Below, one piece after another: positions 7,206-14,705 of a stretch of 44,073 nucleotides of DNA. The notes under the pieces are model-generated. The model ran no database searches and was not told where the DNA came from. It saw nothing but the letters and a program-made list of their open reading frames with translations. Source of the stretch: Candidatus Woesearchaeota archaeon (GTDB lineage: Archaea > Nanobdellota > Nanobdellia > Woesearchaeales > ARS49); the NCBI GenBank assembly GCA_014729505.1, contig WJJS01000002.1, positions 1 to 44,073 of the forward strand, written 5' to 3'. A program made the translations under genes and the position numbers. Each line of letters opens with the position of its first letter. Positions within the stretch are counted from its first letter, which is position 1.

Positions 7206-9602
7206 TTATTCTTTTCTTAACAATCGACGAACCGCAATCTCCAACAAGAAGAGCAGCATCGCTGCAATAATAAATGGAGCGCGAACAGGCTCCTTATTTC
7301 GCACCGTGCGCCGGGCATGCGCCCGAGTATCTTCTACTATATCATCAACTTGCAATACCTCATACAACTTGCCGCCAGTACTGGCAACAACCTTATCAAG
7401 ATCCTCATTAACCCCTAAAAACTGCAATTCAGCAGGATAATTCGTCGCAAACCTCGCACCAAGAACATCAGCATACCCCACTTGTTCAGGCACTACAGTC
7501 GCACTATACGTAGTATCATCAACTCTGTAAAACGTATACTCTCGGGCCACAGGAGGAGCATCAGCCCTCACCAACAACTCAGTAGGTTCATTGATGCGCG
7601 CATCAAACACGTCAACAGAGTTCTCCGCCAGACGATCAGGATCACCAATCAAGTAGTTCATCGTGCGCAGCAAAAGTTTGGAGTTAGTCGCAGACAGCAA
7701 TTCGCCAGCCCACTGCAAGCCGTCATCAGTGCTGAGGGCCGCGACACGACCAAGACCAAAACGCCAAATCGTAATCAAAGGATCGCCAGCAGAGGTCGTC
7801 ACCAGCATGTTAGCAGTGGTCTTTGGAGCCACCTGATTAAATCCTGCGATCTTAGCACTAACGTCATTCAAATTTTGTGTGATAAAATGATTAGAATTAA
7901 GGATGACTACGTCGAGCAAATCCTTGTTTCGCTCAGACTCGATGTCACCAAACAAAATACGCAACTTCGACAACTCCGTAGCCTTGAAATAAATACCTGT
8001 CGTCAATTCCGCAATACTCTCCATCATTTCATCATCAGTAGAGGAACCAACCCCAATAGTATAAATCCTGATACCTTCGTTTGAAGCCAGCTTTGCAAAT
8101 TCCAAAGCTTGCGCCTCATTTTGCGTCTTACCGTCACTAATCAAAATAATGTTCTTACTGCCGGACTGAGAAAGCAGCATGTCAATCGCTTTTCCAAGAC
8201 CGGCATGAATATTCGTGCCGCCACCATCCTGTAGACGGGCAACACGATCCTCCACATCAATCTTTTCATACTTGAAAGAGATAGGAGACACCAGGTGCGC
8301 CTCAGTATTAAAGGCAACAATACCCAGACGATGATTAGGATCAAGATCGGCAAGAACATTGAGCGCAAGCGCTTTTTCCACATCAACAGCCGCAGAATCA
8401 CCAAATGAAGAACCGGTACTGCCACTAATGTCTATGACAACGACAACATTCACATCACCCTCCTGTTTACCGGGTTTTCCCGTCTGAACAGGAAGTAAAG
8501 TCTCAAACTCAGAAAATTTGTATCCACCATAATTAAAGGAATTTCGACCGCCAACAGCAAGCAGACCATTACCTTCAGCAATATAATTCGTTAAACCATC
8601 AACATGAGCATCCAACGTTTCAGCAGCAATATTATTGACAACAAGAGCATAATAGGGCGTTAATTGCGATTGGACATCAGACAATGATGAAAGCGTATCA
8701 ACTTGATATTGCTGCTTAAACAAAGTAATCAAGGGAGAAGCAGGATCTTCACTATAGATCGCGATTTTAGGACGAGGAACAGACCTGACCGCTTTGTAAA
8801 ACACATTATTTTCACCAAAGAAATCATCCTGTACGACCCGAGCAGTAATCTGGTGATTTCCAGTAACAAACGCTTCAGAAATCTTAATAATCTCATCAGC
8901 AGTTACTTCATTATACACCTCCTCACCATCAACCTCGATAATGACCCTGACCTTATCAATAGCTCCGACACGCTTAACGCTTGCAAAAAAATCATTAGGA
9001 ATACCGTCAAGAACCTTTCGAGGACCTATGAGCGATATAGAAACATCTGTATGCGCCTCCTCGAGCTCCACAGCATTAATCGTCGCATTCAAACTCGAAG
9101 CATACAAACCAATATCACCAAGCTCACTACCACTATTTGCCTGACCATCACTAATCATCACCACACTTTCAAAAGGACGCAACTGCGAGAGCACCGCATG
9201 ACCAATATTAGAAGAATCACGCTCATCGATCTCAGTTACTTCAACATCAACACGTTCCTTGAGTTGTGCAATAAGATCGTCAGCGACAGGAGAAAACACA
9301 TCCATACTCCTTGTTCTATCAACAACAACATGCACGACGGGATCCCCTTGAAACAAATTCTCCTGATGCACAAAAGGAGTTGCTAAAGCAAGCAGTAACA
9401 GTCCAAAAATAATAATGCGAGTAATCAGCGTAAACCATTGCAAATGCTTTCTGCGCTTACGAGTACCTTCTTCCTCTTTAATCTTCACAAAATCATGACG
9501 CAAAAGCCAAAAGAGCAGAAACACAAGCGGTACAAGAACCATAAGATATTCGGGCGACTCAATGCCGTCCATACGCAGCATTGCGAGAAGAGATTCAAAC
9601 AT
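7206..9602 (-). CDS. Large membrane protein with two von Willebrand A domains
   Basis: A 798-residue BatA/BatB-like protein. Two helices near the N-terminus (about 20-37 and 57-75) precede a first vWA-like domain starting VHVVVDRTRSMDVF, whose metal site is altered (DRTRS). A middle beta-rich segment leads to a second vWA domain, VVVVIDISGSTGSSFG, with an intact DxSxS, GGTN and ISDGKT set, so one site should bind divalent metal. A third helix lies near the C-terminus. Such proteins partner MoxR ATPases. ATG 9602 overlaps the stop of the preceding gene as TGATG. The long SD-free coupling fits co-translation with the 602-residue neighbour. Confidence 0.92.
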   Translation of the reverse strand: MFESLLAMLRMDGIESPEYLMVLVPLVFLLFWLLRHDFVKIKEEEGTRKRRKHLQWFTLITRIIIFGLLLLALATPFVHQENLFQGDPVVHVVVDRTRSMDVFSPVADDLIAQLKERVDVEVTEIDERDSSNIGHAVLSQLRPFESVVMISDGQANSGSELGDIGLYASSLNATINAVELEEAHTDVSISLIGPRKVLDGIPNDFFASVKRVGAIDKVRVIIEVDGEEVYNEVTADEIIKISEAFVTGNHQITARVVQDDFFGENNVFYKAVRSVPRPKIAIYSEDPASPLITLFKQQYQVDTLSSLSDVQSQLTPYYALVVNNIAAETLDAHVDGLTNYIAEGNGLLAVGGRNSFNYGGYKFSEFETLLPVQTGKPGKQEGDVNVVVVIDISGSTGSSFGDSAAVDVEKALALNVLADLDPNHRLGIVAFNTEAHLVSPISFKYEKIDVEDRVARLQDGGGTNIHAGLGKAIDMLLSQSGSKNIILISDGKTQNEAQALEFAKLASNEGIRIYTIGVGSSTDDEMMESIAELTTGIYFKATELSKLRILFGDIESERNKDLLDVVILNSNHFITQNLNDVSAKIAGFNQVAPKTTANMLVTTSAGDPLITIWRFGLGRVAALSTDDGLQWAGELLSATNSKLLLRTMNYLIGDPDRLAENSVDVFDARINEPTELLVRADAPPVAREYTFYRVDDTTYSATVVPEQVGYADVLGARFATNYPAELQFLGVNEDLDKVVASTGGKLYEVLQVDDIVEDTRAHARRTVRNKEPVRAPFIIAAMLLFLLEIAVRRLLRKE

Positions 9603-11410
9603 CAGACATCACCCCGCAATTTAATAAACAACAATTCAAAAAACAAAACAGCAAAAGCGACCATAATCAATTTTGTCTCCAGATCATACTTTCGACGTTC
9701 AGTCACAGGCTGCAAAGAATACTTAGAAGCCTGCTCACCAGTAATTTCACGAGGGGACACATCACTTTCAGCTTCGCTTAAAAGATTAGCCACATACACG
9801 CGATCTCCAACCTTATACTCGCCCTGCTCCTCTAAGAGCATGGTAGCACGTCTTAGCGTCTCCACAGGAGTCACAATAGTCTTAACCTCGTCGAATAAAA
9901 GCGTTTTGTCAGTGCGAAAATTAAGTTGAGCAACATCAACTTGTCCCGTTAAAGATTTCAACAATTCATTCCAAAAAATAGGATAAGACGGGCTTAAACG
10001 GAAATCCGACTCGGATTCAAGAATACCAAAATAAACAAGAGAACCCTCGCCCTTGTCCTGCAACGTAAGTACAGGACTGCCAGCAACACTCATAAACGAC
10101 GTGGCCGCACCCACAGAAACATTATACGCACCATTAACCACGCCGAAATCCGCATTCTTTGTAAACTGTGTGGTCTGCTCAACAATTACCGGAGCGGCGC
10201 CCACAAAACCCTCAAGACCATGCGTAAACAATCCAGCGTACTTAATATCAACCATACCATTCTGTGCATGAACAATAGCAACAGCACCATTTTCGACATG
10301 GCGAGCGATTTGTTCAAGCGTTCCCGGCAACACATCAACAGGATCAAGATTGTGCAACACAAACACATCAAAGTACTCCTTTGGCACAATAGGAGGAACC
10401 GCAACCGTTACATCAACAAAAGGAGTAGCGCGAAGAGCATTAAGAAGAAACACCGAACGATTATTTGTAACCAACAATGCTTTTGTACGCTCAGCAGCAG
10501 GTCCGGAGATAATAACCTCATTATCAAGAGGAAAATCATCAGTGGGAGACAAACGCAGCTTCACAATACCGGTAGGCGTTTGAAACGCAACCAACTCCTT
10601 ACTGTCCGGCTCCAAATACAACTCCTTTTCCACAGGCCCACTCATCGACACGGTCACAGGCGACGATCCAAAATTTTGAACATATGCAATCGTCGAGTCA
10701 GGACCAACAGACAACTCAACAAAACCCACGTTATCATGAGAGGAGCCCGTATTCACAAAATCAACAACAATACCTTTTGATTCCAAAACCAACTTTGCAG
10801 TTTCAGGATTCTGCCCGCCAGTATTAACAAAATCAGAAAACACGACCACACGACCTTCCTTACCAGCCAAAGTCTCACCTGCAAGAATAATAGCGTCACC
10901 AAGTCTTGTTGTCGTATCACGAGGAACAATATCATCGAGATACTCCAAAGCCTGGGAAGAAGATACATCCTTAACACCAATCAAAGGCACTTCCTTGGCA
11001 AGAATGATCGTATTACGCTGACCAAGACTCTCTTTAGCTTTACTCACCGCAATGTCAAACCTTGTTGAAGAACCCTCCTTTACTTGAGCACTGGCACTCG
11101 CATCAATAACAATAACAGTATTTTGCGCAGTAATATCATGATCATAATAAAAAAACGGTGACAAGAGAATACCAATCAATGCAAGCAAACCAATCAGTTG
11201 AATAAGAAACAACCAGTCCTTGACAAAATTTCTCAAAAAAGAAGTAAAACGAGTAATCCCTGATTGTTTCATCAAAAACATCAATGATGGTACATTCAGC
11301 TGCTTTGGTCGCGGACGAATAAGATAAATGATAAAAAAAGGAATAAGTGCAAGAAATGCGTAGAGTCCAAGCTCGTTACCCACAATAATCGAGCCAAGTT
11401 GAACAACCAT
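9602..11410 (-). CDS. BatA-like membrane vWA protein, first gene of MoxR operon
   Basis: This 602-residue protein begins with the BatA N-terminal domain: a helix at about 12-30, the RPRPKQLNVPSLMFL block, and a second helix at about 65-87. A vWA-like domain follows with VIVIDASASAQ, a DxSxS metal motif, and VVVFSDFVNTGG. The middle region is beta-rich and the chain ends with a third helix (IMVAFAVLFFELLFIKL). It resembles its downstream neighbour in plan, so the two may pair in the membrane. The ATG at 11410 has a TATATAAA box at 11433-11440, centred 26-27 bases away, so the six-gene transcript should be leaderless. Confidence 0.92.
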   Translation of the reverse strand: MVVQLGSIIVGNELGLYAFLALIPFFIIYLIRPRPKQLNVPSLMFLMKQSGITRFTSFLRNFVKDWLFLIQLIGLLALIGILLSPFFYYDHDITAQNTVIVIDASASAQVKEGSSTRFDIAVSKAKESLGQRNTIILAKEVPLIGVKDVSSSQALEYLDDIVPRDTTTRLGDAIILAGETLAGKEGRVVVFSDFVNTGGQNPETAKLVLESKGIVVDFVNTGSSHDNVGFVELSVGPDSTIAYVQNFGSSPVTVSMSGPVEKELYLEPDSKELVAFQTPTGIVKLRLSPTDDFPLDNEVIISGPAAERTKALLVTNNRSVFLLNALRATPFVDVTVAVPPIVPKEYFDVFVLHNLDPVDVLPGTLEQIARHVENGAVAIVHAQNGMVDIKYAGLFTHGLEGFVGAAPVIVEQTTQFTKNADFGVVNGAYNVSVGAATSFMSVAGSPVLTLQDKGEGSLVYFGILESESDFRLSPSYPIFWNELLKSLTGQVDVAQLNFRTDKTLLFDEVKTIVTPVETLRRATMLLEEQGEYKVGDRVYVANLLSEAESDVSPREITGEQASKYSLQPVTERRKYDLETKLIMVAFAVLFFELLFIKLRGDV

Positions 11411-11432
11411 ACTACAGAGAAGAAGGAGACGG

Positions 11433-11440
11433 TATATAAA
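11433..11440 (-). promoter_or_regulatory. TATA box of the MoxR/vWA operon
   Basis: The box reads TTTATATA on the coding strand and is centred about 27 bases before the ATG at 11410. No other promoter-like box was evident within the six genes. Confidence 0.65.
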
Positions 11441-11480
11441 ACTTATTTACTACTATAGTACTGCATCAAAAACTATATTA

Positions 11481-12443
11481 TCACACATGATACGTATCAG
11501 TTGGTCGACGAAACACTTTTTCAACCGTCACCGCCTTACCCTTCTGCGCTTGCATAACAGCCGCAGACGATAGTGCAGCAGAACCAAGAGCAAGCAGGCG
11601 ACCACTAGCAGTCATTACAGCAACAAGCATACCTTCTGCAATGTCAGAATCAAGACGAAGAACGCCGGGAACAAACAGGTCAACACCATTCATCACAGGC
11701 GTGATCGCTTCATCACCAAGCACAACCTTTGGCAAATGACGCACACCAGCCTCAATAGGATGAAGACATTTCGCAAGAAGACGATCATCACCTTCCTTAA
11801 ACAAGGCAAGACCATCCTCAAGATCCTGCAAAGTCACCCACTGCTCATCAGAAAAAGGACCGGCCTTTGTGCGCACCAATTGCTGCATATGAGCATTCGT
11901 TCCCAACGCCTTACCAATCTGTTCACAGAGTTTACGAATATACGTTCCTGCCTGACAACCAACACGAAACAACACAAAGCGATCCTCAATCTCAAGAATC
12001 TCGAGATAATAAATCTCCCGTTCGCGTTGCACGCGCTTCACTGCAGACTTGACAGGAGGCTTTTGTGTAATCACACCCACAAACGATGCACACACGCGAC
12101 GAATCTCAGCATCGTTTCTATCATCATGCAACCGCATAAGACACACATACTCTTTGCCGGCAGGAAGCAAGGCCTGAACAATACGCGTCGCAGAACCAAG
12201 AGCAACAGGAAGCACACCAGTCACACCAGGATCAAGCGTACCACCATGACCTGCCTTTTTCAGAGCGAGAATCCTCTGCACATACTCACTAACCATATGA
12301 GATGTCGGACCCTTCGGTTTATTGACTACAATAATACCATAATGGAGAAGAGTCGACAAAGAATCCCTGACAACAGGCACTGTTTTCACTTCGTGTTTTA
12401 CAAGCACTTCAAACGTTCTGCGCTCAAAAGGTAATTGACCCAT
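11481..12443 (-). CDS. cbf5: tRNA/rRNA pseudouridine synthase Cbf5 (TruB family)
   Basis: This 320-residue enzyme isomerises uridine to pseudouridine; archaeal Cbf5 works both on tRNA position 55 and, with H/ACA guide RNAs, on rRNA. It shows the TruB core GIIVVNKPKGPTSHMVSE, KKAGHGGTLDPGVTGVLPVA with the catalytic Asp of GTLDP, KEYVCLMRLH, and a C-terminal PUA domain from LPKVVLGDEAI onward. An N-terminal tail before the core is typical of Cbf5 and not of bacterial TruB. I use ATG 12443: a TATA at 12465-12472 lies 26 bases upstream, whereas a start at 12491 would lie upstream of that promoter. It is divergent from eL15. Confidence 0.95.
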   Translation of the reverse strand: MGQLPFERRTFEVLVKHEVKTVPVVRDSLSTLLHYGIIVVNKPKGPTSHMVSEYVQRILALKKAGHGGTLDPGVTGVLPVALGSATRIVQALLPAGKEYVCLMRLHDDRNDAEIRRVCASFVGVITQKPPVKSAVKRVQREREIYYLEILEIEDRFVLFRVGCQAGTYIRKLCEQIGKALGTNAHMQQLVRTKAGPFSDEQWVTLQDLEDGLALFKEGDDRLLAKCLHPIEAGVRHLPKVVLGDEAITPVMNGVDLFVPGVLRLDSDIAEGMLVAVMTASGRLLALGSAALSSAAVMQAQKGKAVTVEKVFRRPTDTYHV

Positions 12444-12464
12444 ACTCCCTGTGCAGAACCCAGG

Positions 12465-12503
12465 TATAAATAAGCTTCGAGGAAAATCCAAAGCTTTTTA
12501 AAT
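12465..12503. promoter_or_regulatory. Divergent cbf5 / eL15 promoters
   Basis: TATAAATA at 12465-12472 serves cbf5 leftward, and CTTTTTAAAT at 12494-12503 serves eL15 rightward. Their spacing to ATG 12443 and ATG 12526 (26 and 28 bases) decides both start codons. Confidence 0.6.
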
Positions 12504-12525
12504 GGCATGGCGTTTCGCGTCAATC

Positions 12526-13086
12526 ATGGGAATCGCATCCTATTTACAACAATTGTGGAAAAAACCCAAAGACCATCCACTGTGGAAAACAAGACTCATG
12601 GCCTACCGCAGGGATCCGGCAACTCTCAAAGTAGAACGACCAACACGACTTGATCGTGCACGAGCATTAGGATATACCTCAAAAAAAGGCGTCTTTGTCG
12701 TACGCCAACGCGTCAAGCGAGGAGGACACACAAGACAGCGCACGAAAGGAAAACGTTCAAAACGACAAAGCATCAAACTCATTTTACAAAAAAATTACCA
12801 GCACATAGCTGAAGAACGAGCAAACAAAAAGTTCACGAACGCCGAAGTCCTTGGCTCCTACTGGGTTGCAAAGGACGGAAAGCACGTGTGGTACGAAGTA
12901 CTACTCGTTGACCGGGATCATCCGCAAGTCAAAGCGGACAAATCTCTTTCTTGGGTGAAGGCACAACGTGGCAGGGTCTATCGCGGCAAAACCTCGGCAG
13001 GAAGAAAAAGCCGAGCCTTACATAGAAAAGGAAAAGGTGTCGAAAAGGCCAGGCCAAGTCGAAGAGCAAACAAACGAACATTGTAA
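12526..13086 (+). CDS. rpl15e: 50S ribosomal protein eL15
   Basis: This 186-residue basic protein is eL15 of the large subunit: MGIASYLQQLWKKPKDHPLW, RDPATLKVERPTRLDRARAL, GYTSKKGVFVVRQRVKRGG and the lysine-rich tail with YRGKTSAGRKSRALHRKGKG. I set the start at ATG 12526, not the upstream in-frame ATG 12502: all eL15 proteins begin near MGxYxY-WKKP, the extra MAWRFASI is not part of the family, and the TATA-like box at 12494-12503 overlaps ATG 12502 while lying 28 bases before 12526. A small acidic ORF follows 12 bases after the stop and probably shares the transcript. Confidence 0.96.
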   Translation: MGIASYLQQLWKKPKDHPLWKTRLMAYRRDPATLKVERPTRLDRARALGYTSKKGVFVVRQRVKRGGHTRQRTKGKRSKRQSIKLILQKNYQHIAEERANKKFTNAEVLGSYWVAKDGKHVWYEVLLVDRDHPQVKADKSLSWVKAQRGRVYRGKTSAGRKSRALHRKGKGVEKARPSRRANKRTL

Positions 13087-13098
13087 GAGGTGATAGCC

Positions 13099-13266
13099 GT
13101 GCCTAAACGCGCAGCAGACGTCGAAATTGAAGAAGACGTACGATTCGACGATGAACCAGAAGATGACGAAGAATATGGAGTGGCCGATTTAACCATCAAA
13201 GACGAAGATGAAGATTATGATGAAGTCAAAGAAAACAATGACGAAGATTTCTGGGACGACTACTGA
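13099..13266 (+). CDS. Small acidic protein downstream of eL15 (GTG start)
   Basis: This 55-residue ORF starts at GTG 13099, five bases after GAGGTGA (13087-13093), and ends at TGA 13264-13266. It begins VPKRAADVEIEEDV and is about half Asp and Glu (for example EDDEEYGVADL and DEDEDYDEV), ending DEDFWDDY, so it is strongly acidic and probably disordered. It lies 12 bases after eL15, one of the most basic ribosomal proteins, and overlaps the convergent CBS gene by 7 bases. Co-expression with eL15 invites the idea of an acidic chaperone for a basic protein, but that is inference. No family is recognised; the ribosome site makes translation likely. Confidence 0.6.
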   Translation: MPKRAADVEIEEDVRFDDEPEDDEEYGVADLTIKDEDEDYDEVKENNDEDFWDDY

Positions 13267-13799
13267 CAATCAGGACAGGTAAGTACGCCTTCAACCATTT
13301 TTAGTTGAGGGCTGTACTTGCCACAAATCTTACACACACCATCCTTGCCGACAGGATTATTAATAGGCTTGCGGGACGCTTCAGCAATCTCAAATTTCTC
13401 CACCAGAATATCAAACAGATCAGGTTCTATTTTGAGAATATCCTTAACAGTCACCAGACCGAGAAGACGACCATTATCAACGACTGGCAAGTGCCGCACA
13501 TCATAATCTCGCATAATATTCATCGCCTGAACAATATCCATATTAGGATGTGCAAGAACAACATCAGTGGTCATCACTTTTTCCACTTCTGTTTTTTCGG
13601 GATTAAGATTATGAGCGATAGCACGACGAACCATATCCTGCTCAGTAATGATACCAGCAAAACGATCGCCATCCTTAACAATAAGCGATCCAATATGGCG
13701 AGCGGCCATGAGCTTTGCACAATGAACAAGATTCTTTTTTGGTTCAACCACCACAGGACGCATCGTCATCGCGTCATACACTTTAATTCCCGTTTCCAT
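13260..13799 (-). CDS. CBS-pair protein with C-terminal zinc ribbon
   Basis: This 179-residue soluble protein has two CBS motifs: MRPVVVEPKKNLVHCAKLM...GSLIVKDGDRFAGIITEQD, then MTTDVVLAHPNMDIVQAMN...RHLPVVDNGRLLGLVTVKD. A C-x2-C...C-x2-C ribbon follows (CKICGKY...CPDC). CBS pairs bind adenosyl ligands such as ATP, AMP or SAM and act as sensors, and the ribbon may contact nucleic acid or protein; both roles are general family knowledge. ATG 13799 is used because TTATAA at 13823-13828 is 27 bases upstream; the longer reading from 13859 would begin with an implausible aromatic stretch and lie before the promoter. It is convergent with the acidic ORF. Confidence 0.9.
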   Translation of the reverse strand: METGIKVYDAMTMRPVVVEPKKNLVHCAKLMAARHIGSLIVKDGDRFAGIITEQDMVRRAIAHNLNPEKTEVEKVMTTDVVLAHPNMDIVQAMNIMRDYDVRHLPVVDNGRLLGLVTVKDILKIEPDLFDILVEKFEIAEASRKPINNPVGKDGVCKICGKYSPQLKMVEGVLTCPDCQ

Positions 13800-13822
13800 G
13801 CAAAAAACAAAGTCAAAGAACG

Positions 13823-13828
13823 TTATAA
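13823..13828 (-). promoter_or_regulatory. TATA box of the CBS/zinc-ribbon gene
   Basis: TTATAA is centred about 27 bases before ATG 13799. It lies just past the 3' end of the preceding gene in the same direction (stop at 13832), so this gene has its own promoter. Confidence 0.5.
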
Positions 13829-13831
13829 GGT

Positions 13832-14659
13832 TTATGTATCTCCAGAAGCAGAATACCACAAAGTAGTATACCTGCCAAAACCTTGAGGGGCGATGAGCAA
13901 CAAGTACGATCCAGGTCTAAGAAAAACCAACTCTGAACCATTAACACCACCCTGATTAACAGACAACTGCGAGGTCAAAGCAAACGTGACATCTTGGAAC
14001 TCTTCGTTAAAGATATGCAGCGACACATCAAAATCCTCTGGAGTAACGTTGACAAAGCTGTCTTCTTCAACAATAAGCGAATAAAAATCAGCATCATCAC
14101 CATAGCCCAAAAAATTATCATCAAAAGATAAAAAGGGTACGGCAGTCTCGATAGTGTCGCCCGCATCAGCCGCACTATCCGCATCATTCTGCCTGCGAGT
14201 AGAAATACTCAAACTATACTCTCCTGCACCACGCTCAGAACGGACAGCCATAACAAATACCGTTCTGTTTTCACGACTACCAAAAGCATAAGGAGCCACT
14301 TCAGGCCCGCCTATACCTTCCTCATCAATAGTATCACGATCAAAAAACTCAGAGGTTAACGGCACAGCATCAAAAGAAAAGAATTCTAGCGACACATCAA
14401 GAGATTCATTAGGAAAAACAGACACAATCCACGAACTGCCATTATCAAGATGGAAACGCACATAATCAACAGTATCATTTTGTGATAACACACCAGTATA
14501 TTCTTTATCAGTCAAAATATACACCGCGCCATTCAACAAGTCATCATCGGCAGAACCGATCCGACGATCATCACCGACAAACGATTGAAGAATACCAATA
14601 ACAATCACAGTAACAATGATAAGAACAACAACAGTCCAGACAGCCTGTCCTCTTTTCAT
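13832..14659 (-). CDS. Membrane-anchored extracellular protein with PPC-like domains
   Basis: The 275-residue chain starts MKRGQAVWTVVVLIIVTVIV, a short basic tip and one membrane helix (about residues 8-24), resembling pilin-like or N-anchored archaeal surface proteins. The remainder is beta-rich and acidic. Two segments resemble the bacterial pre-peptidase C-terminal (PPC) beta-sandwich: one around YTGVLSQNDTVDYVRFHLDN and a clearer one around DAGDTIETAVPF...GYGDDADFYSLIVEED. PPC domains usually aid secretion or binding at the cell surface. Several N-x-S/T sites (NDT, NES, NRT, NVT, NGS) could be glycosylated. No peptidase domain is attached. The ligand is unknown. Confidence 0.75.
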   Translation of the reverse strand: MKRGQAVWTVVVLIIVTVIVIGILQSFVGDDRRIGSADDDLLNGAVYILTDKEYTGVLSQNDTVDYVRFHLDNGSSWIVSVFPNESLDVSLEFFSFDAVPLTSEFFDRDTIDEEGIGGPEVAPYAFGSRENRTVFVMAVRSERGAGEYSLSISTRRQNDADSAADAGDTIETAVPFLSFDDNFLGYGDDADFYSLIVEEDSFVNVTPEDFDVSLHIFNEEFQDVTFALTSQLSVNQGGVNGSELVFLRPGSYLLLIAPQGFGRYTTLWYSASGDT

Positions 14660-14705
14660 ACAATAACAAAAACAAACAAAAAAATAAAAACGTTTGTATT
14701 GCGAA

